Assembly: GCA_050945755.1 (NCBI GenBank)
Contig: JBMNTN010000003.1
Location: 5,889-69,888 of the forward strand
Origin: JAQVXR01 sp050945755
GTDB taxonomy: Bacteria > Bacillota > Dehalobacteriia > Dehalobacteriales > Dehalobacteriaceae
Reading direction: 5' to 3'
DNA length: 64,000 nucleotides
The notes under the pieces were generated by a model. That model was given only the letters and a program-made list of their open reading frames with translations. It was not told where the DNA came from and searched no databases. The number at the start of each line of letters is the position of its first letter. Position 1 is the stretch's first letter. Positions 24,892 through 32,865 of this stretch are shown piece by piece. Made by a program: the position numbers and the translations under genes.

Positions 24892-25473
24892 CTAATTTTC
24901 TTCCCGCCCATATGTGAAAACCTTTATTTCTATCCTCAATGCTCGGTCCTCCAAATGAATATAACCCATTGAGGCAAGATGCCTGTTTCTTAAAGGCATA
25001 CCCGGGTTAAACACCAACACATTATGCTTAATTTTTTTCCCTGGGCGTCCCGGAGGACGAAATTCTGCTCGAAAGGAATCTATAAAAGGCTTATGGCTAT
25101 GTCCAAAAACAATGCAATCAACAGGTTCTTCGTAAAGAAATGGTTGGACAACAATCTGAAAAATTAAATCCGCCTGCTCGGTTTTATTCACATGTAGTTC
25201 ATCAAGTTCATCACCATGAATCATCCCAATTCGGTAACCGGCCAATTCAATTACTTTTTTCCTTTTTAATTCTCTGCCGAAATATTCCAGATCGTGATTC
25301 CCCGCAACAGCTTGAACAGGCGCAAATTGGGAAATTTCCTCCAGTACGCGTGGTTCCACAATATCTCCGCAGTGGAGAATTAAGTCTACTCCCTCAAGTC
25401 CCTCCTTTAACCGTGAAGAGATTTGGTCAAATTTATGAGGAACATGTGTATCAGCAATCACCGCTATCTTCAT
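24892..25473 (-). CDS. YfcE/MJ0936-type metallophosphoesterase
   Basis: Small calcineurin-like phosphoesterase of 193 residues. The di-metal motifs are all present: ADTHVP (residues 7-12), LHCGDI (33-38), AGNHDLEYF (57-65), IHGDELDE and FGHSHKPF near 122-129. The family hydrolyses phosphodiesters; the physiological substrate is not predictable. It lies 15 bp upstream of the glycosyltransferase gene on the same strand, so the two are co-transcribed within the coat-gene cluster. Confidence 0.85.
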   Translation of the reverse strand: MKIAVIADTHVPHKFDQISSRLKEGLEGVDLILHCGDIVEPRVLEEISQFAPVQAVAGNHDLEYFGRELKRKKVIELAGYRIGMIHGDELDELHVNKTEQADLIFQIVVQPFLYEEPVDCIVFGHSHKPFIDSFRAEFRPPGRPGKKIKHNVLVFNPGMPLRNRHLASMGYIHLEDRALRIEIKVFTYGREEN

Positions 25474-25525
25474 ATTCTTACCTCCAGCTGATTATTTATC
25501 TTAATACTAGCGCCTTGCTGCTTTT

Positions 25526-26530
25526 TTAAATTAGATTATTTTCGAAACTACGCAGCAAGTTGTCTTTTTCCCTCCACTGGTTACACAGTTCTCCCATTTT
25601 TTGGGTCAATAATAGTTCATTCCAACTCACTATGTGTTTTTTTTCATAAAACTCTCTGGCTATTCTCCAGACTCTTTCCGGAAACTCAAGGAATGCCCCC
25701 AGTACCTTTAGCTCGTTATTATCCAGCCCGTGCTTTGAATTGTAAGCGGAAATTAATCTTTCCATTTTATCCAATTGCCAATGGTTACGACGCAAAAAAC
25801 GGCGTAACAATTTCCAAATGTCTACCACACTTATTTCCATGGCTGTAGAATCAAAATCGATTAATACTACTTGATCATCTTGCATGATAAAGTTTCTCGT
25901 TGCCGGGTCTCCATGTACCAGGCATCCCCTTTGCCTTGCTTCCTTTACTAGTTGAGAATAACGGGAAGTTTGCAGTTTCCAAATACTCTGTTCAGCACAT
26001 TCCTCCAACCAAGGCCCAATAGATATCAGCCTCTTTTCAAAAGGTGTTGGACAATTTTTACTTTTTGCCTGGCCAATATATTGCACTAAATCCTGATAGT
26101 TTTCTTCCAGTTTCCTGATCCATTTACCTAAATTGTTTTTTACCTTAATCCCCTTGGCAGGAATAAAACCGATTCCTGCCTGGTGGCAAAGGGCTAAGGT
26201 CTCGGCGGCCTTAACCATTTGTTCCATGTTGCGGTAATCCGGTTCCACCCCCTCCACCCACTCTTGAACAATATAATTTGTACCATGGTACTCTGCTACC
26301 ATACTTTTATCCAAAGCCGGCAGACACATGGCCATCCGGTTGAAACCATTTGCTTTTAAATGGTTCATAGCTTCTATCATAAAAAGAATTTTTTCTTTTT
26401 TGGGATGCACTGCTTTCAAGCAGCGTTTCCCCTGCCGGGTAATTACTAAATAAGCATCCCTTCTTTTTTCCAGCCCTACTAGTTCCTCACCCCAGAAACT
26501 AATAATGTTTTCCACATCTCGTACATTCAA
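25526..26530 (-). CDS. CotS-family spore coat kinase-like protein (paralogue A)
   Basis: A 334-residue aminoglycoside-phosphotransferase-fold protein of the CotS/YutH/YtaA type, which coats Firmicute spores. Catalytic residues are intact: CLKAV (N-lobe Lys), CLVHGDPATRN (HxD and Asn) and VLIDFDS (metal Asp). The start is read as TTG 26530, because AGGAGGGG lies seven bases upstream. This removes an artificial overlap and gives the same length as the neighbouring paralogues. It follows paralogue B by 11 bp. The phosphoryl acceptor is unknown. Confidence 0.84.
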   Translation of the reverse strand: MNVRDVENIISFWGEELVGLEKRRDAYLVITRQGKRCLKAVHPKKEKILFMIEAMNHLKANGFNRMAMCLPALDKSMVAEYHGTNYIVQEWVEGVEPDYRNMEQMVKAAETLALCHQAGIGFIPAKGIKVKNNLGKWIRKLEENYQDLVQYIGQAKSKNCPTPFEKRLISIGPWLEECAEQSIWKLQTSRYSQLVKEARQRGCLVHGDPATRNFIMQDDQVVLIDFDSTAMEISVVDIWKLLRRFLRRNHWQLDKMERLISAYNSKHGLDNNELKVLGAFLEFPERVWRIAREFYEKKHIVSWNELLLTQKMGELCNQWREKDNLLRSFENNLI

Positions 26531-26541
26531 GAAAACCCCTC

Positions 26542-27546
26542 CTACCGGCAATACTGCTCTGTGAAACAATCTATAAATTTTTCTTTTGAATCAGTATTTT
26601 TTACCGCCTGCTTTAGTTTCTTAATATATCCTTCTTCTTGCCAGCGCTTTTTCTTGTTAAAATACCGGTTGCAAACTCTCCAAGCTTTTTGGGGAAACTG
26701 AAAAAAGACCTGCATCACCAAATATTCATTGGGCTCAAGTGGTGCCACCTTATTATATCTATTTATAATAAAATCAGCCTTTTCCGGTTCCCAGGAATCA
26801 TCTTTCAGAGTCCTTTCCACTAACCGGACTAAGTCTGTCAGGCGCAGGTCATATCTGCAATAATCAAAGTCAATCATATACGCTTGACCATCCCGGGCAA
26901 TAATAAAATTGCGATCTGCTACATCACGATGGGTAAATGTCCCTTGTTTTTCGGCTTCCTCAGCCAGACGCAGATATTGGGATTTGGAAAGGCCATCATA
27001 TGCCCTTTCTGCCTGAGCAATTATCTCATCTGCATATTGCAGGTATTTTTTTTCAAAATCAGTCCTCCAAACTTTTTCCTGAACCCGATATTTAAACAAC
27101 TTTAAGTCTTCTGTCCTCTCCTGAAACACTTCCGGCCACCGGTAGTACATGGCCCGTGCTTTTCCCCCCGGCAAAACATTTAACCCTTTTGATACCAAAT
27201 GAAACTCTCCCAGAGTTTGGGTTGCTGCCGCCAAATGGCTTTGCCGGTGAAAGTCACAATTTACTCCGTGAATCCATTTGGTAATAGAATATATTTCCCC
27301 CTCTAACTTAACGAGAGGACTGCCTTTTTCTGTTAGCACGGGAAGCGAAACTTTTGTAAACCCGCTGTCCACCAAATGTTTCAGGACCGAATAAATAAAC
27401 AGCACTTTCCCTTCATTTCTGTCAGACTGCTTTAAGCACATAGGCCCGGCATCTGTGTCTACCATGAAAACCCCGTCCTTAATTTGGACTATATCTTTAA
27501 CTCGGAAAGGGTATTCTTTTAGAACCAGCAGCGGGTCAAATCTCAT
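26542..27546 (-). CDS. CotS-family spore coat kinase-like protein (paralogue B)
   Basis: A 334-residue APH-fold protein. Intact motifs are MCLKQSD (N-lobe Lys), FTHRDVADRNFII (catalytic Asp and Asn) and YMIDFDYCRYDLRLTDLVRL (metal Asp). The C-terminal FPQKAWRVCNRYF motif recurs in all paralogues here, so it is a family marker. It leads a two-gene unit with paralogue A, downstream of the sugar isomerase-like gene's terminator. No convincing sporulation promoter was found upstream. Confidence 0.86.
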   Translation of the reverse strand: MRFDPLLVLKEYPFRVKDIVQIKDGVFMVDTDAGPMCLKQSDRNEGKVLFIYSVLKHLVDSGFTKVSLPVLTEKGSPLVKLEGEIYSITKWIHGVNCDFHRQSHLAAATQTLGEFHLVSKGLNVLPGGKARAMYYRWPEVFQERTEDLKLFKYRVQEKVWRTDFEKKYLQYADEIIAQAERAYDGLSKSQYLRLAEEAEKQGTFTHRDVADRNFIIARDGQAYMIDFDYCRYDLRLTDLVRLVERTLKDDSWEPEKADFIINRYNKVAPLEPNEYLVMQVFFQFPQKAWRVCNRYFNKKKRWQEEGYIKKLKQAVKNTDSKEKFIDCFTEQYCR

Positions 27547-27635
27547 ATCCTCAAACTCCTTTCATCCTGCCTTAAAATAAACTCATTATTATAGTTATGT
27601 AAGTGTGCTTATCCAAATTTGTTTTTTCCAGAAAA

Positions 27636-27663
27636 TAAAAGACCCGGATATTTTATCCGGGAT
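27636..27663 (-). terminator. Terminator of the sugar isomerase-like gene
   Basis: Minus-strand stem CCCGGATA/TATCCGGG around a three-base loop, followed by a T-rich run, right after the stop codon. Confidence 0.82.
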
Positions 27664-27680
27664 CATTGCCTAAGGTGGGA

Positions 27681-28478
27681 TTAGACCAACGTATTAAAAA
27701 TAAAATTTCGACAACGCACTAATTCCAAAATGGGATCTGTTAAATGGCCTAAAGGTGTTTTCAGGGTGAAGATTCCCTCGTATCCCCAGTGCTTTAGACA
27801 GAACCCTGCCTCGACAAAATCAATACTGCCCTTTCCCAATGCCGGCAATTTACGAAGCCCGTTACCTTCCCCCTGACTATCAGAATAATCATTTATATAA
27901 ATATTATCCGGCAGCAGATCCGTTTCTTCATAAAACCTACCTACGGTAAAATCTGCTGCTGCTAAAATGCTCATATCCAAAGATAAATAAATTAACTCCT
28001 GCCCAAATTCTTCAATAATCTTTTTAAAATAATTACGACAACCAATAATATGTGAGATCTCGATACTTAACCGAAAATCCCGAGCTTCGGTCCATGGTAA
28101 AAGATCATACAAGAGTGATTTAAGTTTTTCTTCCTCAGCTAGCGTGCCTAAACTAGGTGAATGCACAATCCCTAGGTCGCAATCTAGAAACAAGGAAGCA
28201 TCTACCAGTTCCTTAACCCGTTTTAAGCAACTACTTTTGGATTCATCAAATAGCCCCGCCGGAAAATGGGCAGAGGTAACAGGCATACCGTATAGAACCA
28301 TCGTATTCTTAATCCGCCTAATATCGGGCATACCGGGAGTCCTTATAAATACTTCCATCCCGTCAAAACCGGCATCCCTAATAACAGGTGTATAATAGTT
28401 AGTAAGATCGGCAAGCTCTCCATCAGAAAGATACTTATTTACAAAGTTTAACACTGAACAGGAAACCGGATTTCTCAA
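27681..28478 (-). CDS. Sugar phosphate isomerase/epimerase-like TIM-barrel protein
   Basis: A 265-residue protein of the AP-endonuclease-2/xylose-isomerase-like TIM-barrel superfamily. Candidate metal ligands are visible in DGMEVFIR (about 39), VTSAHFPAG (67), GIVHSPSLG (103), LSIEISHI (137) and LSLDMS (166). The specific reaction cannot be inferred. The start is TTG 28478, behind GAGGGG. It is flanked by terminators on both sides, so it is a single-gene unit. A possible sigma-K-like AC-N17-CATA element lies upstream (about 28506-28530). Its place among coat genes suggests a sporulation role, but that is inference. Confidence 0.68.
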   Translation of the reverse strand: MRNPVSCSVLNFVNKYLSDGELADLTNYYTPVIRDAGFDGMEVFIRTPGMPDIRRIKNTMVLYGMPVTSAHFPAGLFDESKSSCLKRVKELVDASLFLDCDLGIVHSPSLGTLAEEEKLKSLLYDLLPWTEARDFRLSIEISHIIGCRNYFKKIIEEFGQELIYLSLDMSILAAADFTVGRFYEETDLLPDNIYINDYSDSQGEGNGLRKLPALGKGSIDFVEAGFCLKHWGYEGIFTLKTPLGHLTDPILELVRCRNFIFNTLV

Positions 28479-28540
28479 ACAGACCCCTCGCTTTTGTTTT
28501 CCTCGTTTTACAACTTATGTGCGAAGGGAAAAATCGGTGA

Positions 28541-28567
28541 AAAAAACCGGCCTTCTTTGACCGGTTT
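28541..28567 (-). terminator. Terminator of the kinase-GH18 fusion gene
   Basis: Minus-strand stem AAACCGG/CCGGTTT with a ten-base loop and a T-run, four bases after the stop codon. Confidence 0.8.
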
Positions 28568-28571
28568 AATT

Positions 28572-30560
28572 CTATTCCTCTTCTGGACTATCTTCCTCTT
28601 CACTAAAAGATTCCGCAAATTCCACTTCTTCATGTTCACTTACTTGAAAAAGCAGAGGATCTTCCAACCCCAATCTCCAAAAAGCACAACCAGCGGCACC
28701 ATTATCTCGGACCAATAACTCTTTTTCCTTGATGGAAATAGCATCTTCTGCCCAAACCTCACACTCTTCCTTTAGCCTTAACTTAGCAGATAGGCTCCCG
28801 GAAACAGGATCTCTTTCCAGCAGGGTTTTTGCACAGACTGCTAATCTGTTCGCCTCATCATAACTTAACGATTGTCTGATATTTTTTCCGACCCACCACC
28901 TATAGCCATAGACAGGTAAGACACCCACTATTTTGCTTGCCGGAATATATGAAGCAAGATACTCCATGGCCGCATTAACAAAATCGCGGGAAACAACCGA
29001 TCCGGGAAAACGCAGGTTTTCATCAAGCAGTTCCACTAATACATAATCTGCGAAACGTCCAAGAAAATGATAATCAAATATATTTTCTTCTTTAGGTGCG
29101 CTAACGTTAACCAGCAACAATCTGTCTTCGAGCCGCAACTTTTCAGCCAAAATTTCGATAAAGCAATTAAAACTAGCGGTATTTTCCGCATCCCATAAAT
29201 CAATAATAATATTTACGCCAGGATAGTTATTTTCTTTTAGAACCTTTAAAATACTATCTGTCAATTTTTCCCTTGCATCTTCTTTAGCAAGTACCTGGAT
29301 AACTTGCCTTTGCCCTTTAGAAAAGCCGGCGCTATACATGACGGGACAAAGAGGTATTTCTTTTTCACGGGCTATGCTGCTAATTTCTTGATTTACTTCC
29401 CCCTCCAGGTTTCCCTGCTCATCAATGGTATAGCTCAAAGGAAGCAAACAGGAAATCCCTCTTTTATCGAGATTAGATAAATCAATATGCCCTGGTAGAC
29501 AGTACCACATTTTTGCAACAATCGTTGGCTGGCTTTGATATGTTTTCGCCTGATGCAAATTATACATCTCAAAAAAGGCATCAAGAAAAGCTGCCTTCTC
29601 CTTTTCCTTGTTTAAAATCTTTTGAATTTTGGCGGGAAGTTTATTTCTGACAACCCTTCCCCTCTCGTATTTTTTCATTAATTTCACAAAATCTTTAGGG
29701 TACATAAGGAGTGCTCCCAAGACAAACAGTTCGTCTTCCGTCAACTTTCGCATTGAATTATATGATTCCAAAATTCCTTCCCCAAGCGTATAATCCCAAT
29801 GATAATGGGGCATCACCTTGTGCATATAATTAGCGAGATCTGCTACCTGAACTCCTAAGGCACAGTGTTCCCAACGAATTGCTACCGGACAATTTTCAAC
29901 CATCAAATTTGCCGGGGTAAATTCCCTGTGGCACAAGGTACCTTCACTCATAGACCATTTCTTTAATCGAGCAAATTCTTCATTTCCCAATCGAGCCAAT
30001 GCTTCTTTAGCAGATTCTTTTAAATGCGTCCAGGCTTGACTGAATTCGGCCGGAAGTGTTTCAATGTTGTGTTGAATAAAAAAATTATCAGCAGCCATCC
30101 TTTCGGAAAGTTCATTCCACCTTTCCCTGGCAGCCTCCTTATTCTTCGGTACAAATTTTTTTGCAACTTGATGTATTTCCCCTAGGGACTCGGCTGCAGC
30201 ATAAATATGGTCCGGATTTTTAACTTTAAACTCTTTTCCGTCAAACCAATCTGTCAGGTAATAGACATGAAAGCCGTGCCTGACAAAAGCATCGCCATAT
30301 TTTGTTGGAATCAACCTGGGAATATTTTGCCGGTAACCATCGTGTGCAATATGTTCCAGAACCTGGTGCATAAAAACTACCCTGTCCTCATATAATGATC
30401 TTTTTAACATTCTGTAACCCCAGTTAGTTTTTATTTTATAGCCATATTTTGTATTTCTTATTTTGCGAACCGGAAGGTCCCATTCCCTAAGTATTTCTAC
30501 CAGGTCCCAAGAACCCGGCTCCAACATTTCCCTTTCCTGCCGCACTTTCCTTTTGCTCAT
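28572..30560 (-). CDS. Fusion of a CotS-like pseudokinase and a GH18-like domain (paralogue C)
   Basis: A 662-residue protein. Residues 1-335 align with the neighbouring CotS paralogues, but the catalytic Asp is replaced (LCHREFTPANL, Asp to Glu) and the metal-binding IDFD is IRWE. Residues 345-630 resemble GH18 hydrolases of the spore-coat YaaH/SleL type, including VYGYRWW, SYDEANRLA, EVWAEDAISIKEKELLV and GAAGCAFWRLG. The GH18 catalytic DxxDxDxE is reduced to PGVNIIID. The tail is very acidic. ATG 30560 follows GGAGGG. It is probably a structural or glycan-binding coat protein. It is co-transcribed with paralogue D. Confidence 0.82.
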   Translation of the reverse strand: MSKRKVRQEREMLEPGSWDLVEILREWDLPVRKIRNTKYGYKIKTNWGYRMLKRSLYEDRVVFMHQVLEHIAHDGYRQNIPRLIPTKYGDAFVRHGFHVYYLTDWFDGKEFKVKNPDHIYAAAESLGEIHQVAKKFVPKNKEAARERWNELSERMAADNFFIQHNIETLPAEFSQAWTHLKESAKEALARLGNEEFARLKKWSMSEGTLCHREFTPANLMVENCPVAIRWEHCALGVQVADLANYMHKVMPHYHWDYTLGEGILESYNSMRKLTEDELFVLGALLMYPKDFVKLMKKYERGRVVRNKLPAKIQKILNKEKEKAAFLDAFFEMYNLHQAKTYQSQPTIVAKMWYCLPGHIDLSNLDKRGISCLLPLSYTIDEQGNLEGEVNQEISSIAREKEIPLCPVMYSAGFSKGQRQVIQVLAKEDAREKLTDSILKVLKENNYPGVNIIIDLWDAENTASFNCFIEILAEKLRLEDRLLLVNVSAPKEENIFDYHFLGRFADYVLVELLDENLRFPGSVVSRDFVNAAMEYLASYIPASKIVGVLPVYGYRWWVGKNIRQSLSYDEANRLAVCAKTLLERDPVSGSLSAKLRLKEECEVWAEDAISIKEKELLVRDNGAAGCAFWRLGLEDPLLFQVSEHEEVEFAESFSEEEDSPEEE

Positions 30561-30583
30561 TCCAATCCCTCCAACGCTACCAC

Positions 30584-31579
30584 TTAACAGCCCAGGTGCA
30601 TTAAACATTGTTCTTTGAGTGCTTCCTTTTTCCAGCACATTTCAAACATTCTAATTGCCTCATTTATCTCTGCTTCCCGCTTAGCCAGCTCTTTTAAAAC
30701 TTCCCAATAGTTAAAAGGAAATCTTAAATAAGCACAAACAATTTCCCATTCTGCCGGGTAAAGATGATAAACCCTATCATAGCTTTCAATAATACTTTGT
30801 ACTATCTGTGGACTCCACTGGTTTTTATTTGCGACCAGCAAAATGAATTTAGCCAGATCAGTGAGACGAATGTCCCGACACCATTCATCAAAACCGGTAA
30901 CAAATACTTTTCCCCTATTCCCCATAATGATGTGGTGCTCATTAAAAGCGCCATGACAAAACCCCTTTTTCTGCTCCGCTTTCTCTTTAATTACCCGGTA
31001 TCCGGAGTCTTTTAATAAACGGCAAGAAAGAAGCGCTCTTTCTATCATATCGCGGAAAAATTTCTTCACATAATTTTCCTGGCTTATTTCTAAATTAATA
31101 CCTACCATTTTTTGGGTCATCCACTGAAATCTTTGCTGCCAATTAACAAATGTAATCCGTTCTTCTTGGGAAACAGTAAAGTCATGAGAAGCAAGGTGTA
31201 ATTTAGCCAACTTCTCTGTCACCAAGAAGATATCTATTTGATTCTCCCAATCAGGGGGAGATCCATCAATCCAATCTGAAATACAATAAAACTTATTATC
31301 ATCAGTTTTGGCATAAGGTTTTCCATATCTCGTCCGGATGAAGCGGGGTACACTTTTGAAACCCCGGCTGGCTAAGTGCTCCAGGATTAGAAAAAGGCTA
31401 TGAACATCCTGAATTGATTTTTGCAATACCTTTAGACATTTTGGCCCGGATCGGGTTTCGAGCAAAACGACCTTATCTTTGGGCTGGAGGCCAAAAATTT
31501 CCAAATCCCATTGCTCAATCACGTTTTTCGAGATGTTTAGCATACCTAAACTATCCCAAGCTCTTCGTCTAACGCCCAT
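30584..31579 (-). CDS. CotS-family pseudokinase (paralogue D)
   Basis: A 331-residue APH-fold protein that keeps the N-lobe Lys (KCLKVLQ) but has lost the catalytic centre. HxD is HGA (Ala211), the conserved Asn is His216, and IDFD is TGFD. The C-terminal family motif FPFNYWEVLKEL is conserved, so the fold is retained. It is likely a structural coat protein or an activator of another kinase. ATG 31579 follows GGAGGGG. It is the first gene of a unit with the fusion gene, 23 bp apart. Confidence 0.82.
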   Translation of the reverse strand: MGVRRRAWDSLGMLNISKNVIEQWDLEIFGLQPKDKVVLLETRSGPKCLKVLQKSIQDVHSLFLILEHLASRGFKSVPRFIRTRYGKPYAKTDDNKFYCISDWIDGSPPDWENQIDIFLVTEKLAKLHLASHDFTVSQEERITFVNWQQRFQWMTQKMVGINLEISQENYVKKFFRDMIERALLSCRLLKDSGYRVIKEKAEQKKGFCHGAFNEHHIIMGNRGKVFVTGFDEWCRDIRLTDLAKFILLVANKNQWSPQIVQSIIESYDRVYHLYPAEWEIVCAYLRFPFNYWEVLKELAKREAEINEAIRMFEMCWKKEALKEQCLMHLGC

Positions 31580-31756
31580 TCTTTCCCCCTCCTTTTCCCG
31601 GTATCTATGCATAGGTTAACTGCTTTATAACCATGTCATTCGAGAATATGGGACTCCCTTTCCGAAACTAATAAGGGCAATTAAAACAAATGGATCAACG
31701 TCCGTATCCAATGGTAAAATACGTTTATTAATTAATATGTCTCTCATAGGAAAAAA

Positions 31757-31784
31757 TGCGAAAAAGCGCAGCCAAACTGCGCTT
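31757..31784 (-). terminator. Terminator of the LysM coat protein gene
   Basis: Minus-strand stem AAGCGCAG/CTGCGCTT with a five-base loop, then TTTCGCATTTTTT. Confidence 0.85.
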
Positions 31785-31793
31785 CTGAATTTT

Positions 31794-32702
31794 TTATTTA
31801 GGAATTGACAACAGCATTCCCGTCTTTATTTCTTCTTCGCTAATTCCGTTTACTGTTTTAATTACCTCCTTAGCAACTCCCAACCTTTCAGCGATGGCAT
31901 CTAAATCCTCTCCCCACTGCACTCGGTAAAATTTCATCTGATAGAAACCCGAACTGGGAAAGAACGCCCGTTGTTCATTCCGATAACTTTGTTTAATCTC
32001 CGGAGATTGCAAATTGCTTATTTTTTCCTCTACTTCCTGATCATCTGTTTGGTTATCGTTTGTTTGGTCATCACCTGTTTTGTTATCTTCTAATTTAGCT
32101 TGGCAGCAACATTTTTCAACAGCTCCTAAGACAGGCTGATCTTCTATCGGCTCCAGTACAAGATCCGCTCTCATTTCTTCAGAAATTACCGGCAGATCCT
32201 CAGCCATATTTCTTTCCCTCTCTAATTTTAGGACAGCTTCAAATTCTATTGCCCTTGGACTTACCTGCATCCAATTGACATTTTGCACGACAGGTTCCAC
32301 CCTTAAAACATCCTCTTTATCCATCACTTCTTTGTCAACTGCAAACGTGAAAGGAATTTCTAAGTTCAGCTTATAATTCCCTTCTTGAGAAACGTCCTCC
32401 CCTTTGCGAAAGGACTCTTCCAAATTCTTGAGATTTTCCTCGTCAAATTCATTATTATCTTCCCCAGTTTCATTTAAGTCGTTAAATTCTACCTTCCGCC
32501 ATATTAAACTGTCATCTGCATTGCGCATCGGCCGATAGAAAAGCTCAATTTGCATGTCACCGCTAATTGTGATTTCGGCATCATTTGCATCCGAATTTCT
32601 AATCCTGGGGTTAACAAATATATTTTGAACCTCTTGAACATCAGGGTTGCCATCCGGAACAAACAGTGTTTTTATCACCGGCGCAACAAAACTACTCTTC
32701 AT
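31794..32702 (-). CDS. Spore coat morphogenetic protein, SPOCS-like N-terminus plus LysM
   Basis: A 302-residue acidic protein. The C-terminal 50 residues form a LysM domain (FYRVQWGEDLDAIAERLG to GMLLSIPK) that binds peptidoglycan-type glycans. The N-terminal part (SFVAPVIKTLFVPDGNPDVQEV, SGDMQIELFYRP and later beta-rich segments) resembles the SPOCS region of SpoVID and SipL, proteins that bind SpoIVA and guide coat assembly. A low-complexity Asp/Asn/Gln linker and a CCC motif lie between. Length and layout fit SpoVID/SipL but the match is loose. It stands alone between terminators and has a sigma-E-like promoter. Confidence 0.72.
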   Translation of the reverse strand: MKSSFVAPVIKTLFVPDGNPDVQEVQNIFVNPRIRNSDANDAEITISGDMQIELFYRPMRNADDSLIWRKVEFNDLNETGEDNNEFDEENLKNLEESFRKGEDVSQEGNYKLNLEIPFTFAVDKEVMDKEDVLRVEPVVQNVNWMQVSPRAIEFEAVLKLERERNMAEDLPVISEEMRADLVLEPIEDQPVLGAVEKCCCQAKLEDNKTGDDQTNDNQTDDQEVEEKISNLQSPEIKQSYRNEQRAFFPSSGFYQMKFYRVQWGEDLDAIAERLGVAKEVIKTVNGISEEEIKTGMLLSIPK

Positions 32703-32732
32703 CCTTTTCCCTCCCCTGACAAACTCTCCATA

Positions 32733-32762
32733 AACATATGCACTACAATAAATAGATATAAC
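32733..32762 (-). promoter_or_regulatory. Sigma-E-like promoter of the LysM coat gene
   Basis: On the minus strand GTTATATC (32755-32762) is separated by 14 bp from CATATGTT (32733-32740). These fit the sigma-E patterns (-35 GTCATATT, -10 CATANNNT) and the usual spacing. Mother-cell expression suits a coat morphogenetic gene. Confidence 0.55.
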
Positions 32763-32834
32763 TATTTTCCGCCAAAAATTACTATTATAAAATGGAAACC
32801 AGGCTATCTTGTCTTTAAAAAAATAGTATAAATA

Positions 32835-32865
32835 ACCAAAAAAGCCGGGAAACTTCCTCCCGACT
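32835..32865 (-). terminator. Terminator of the three-gene coat operon
   Basis: Minus-strand stem CGGGA/TCCCG extended by AG/CT, followed by six T residues. The upper arm touches the glycosyltransferase stop codon. Confidence 0.72.

Noticed and set aside
25526..26569. Longer CotS paralogue A overlapping paralogue B
   Set aside because: A TTG with a strong ribosome site at 26530 gives the family length and removes the overlap.
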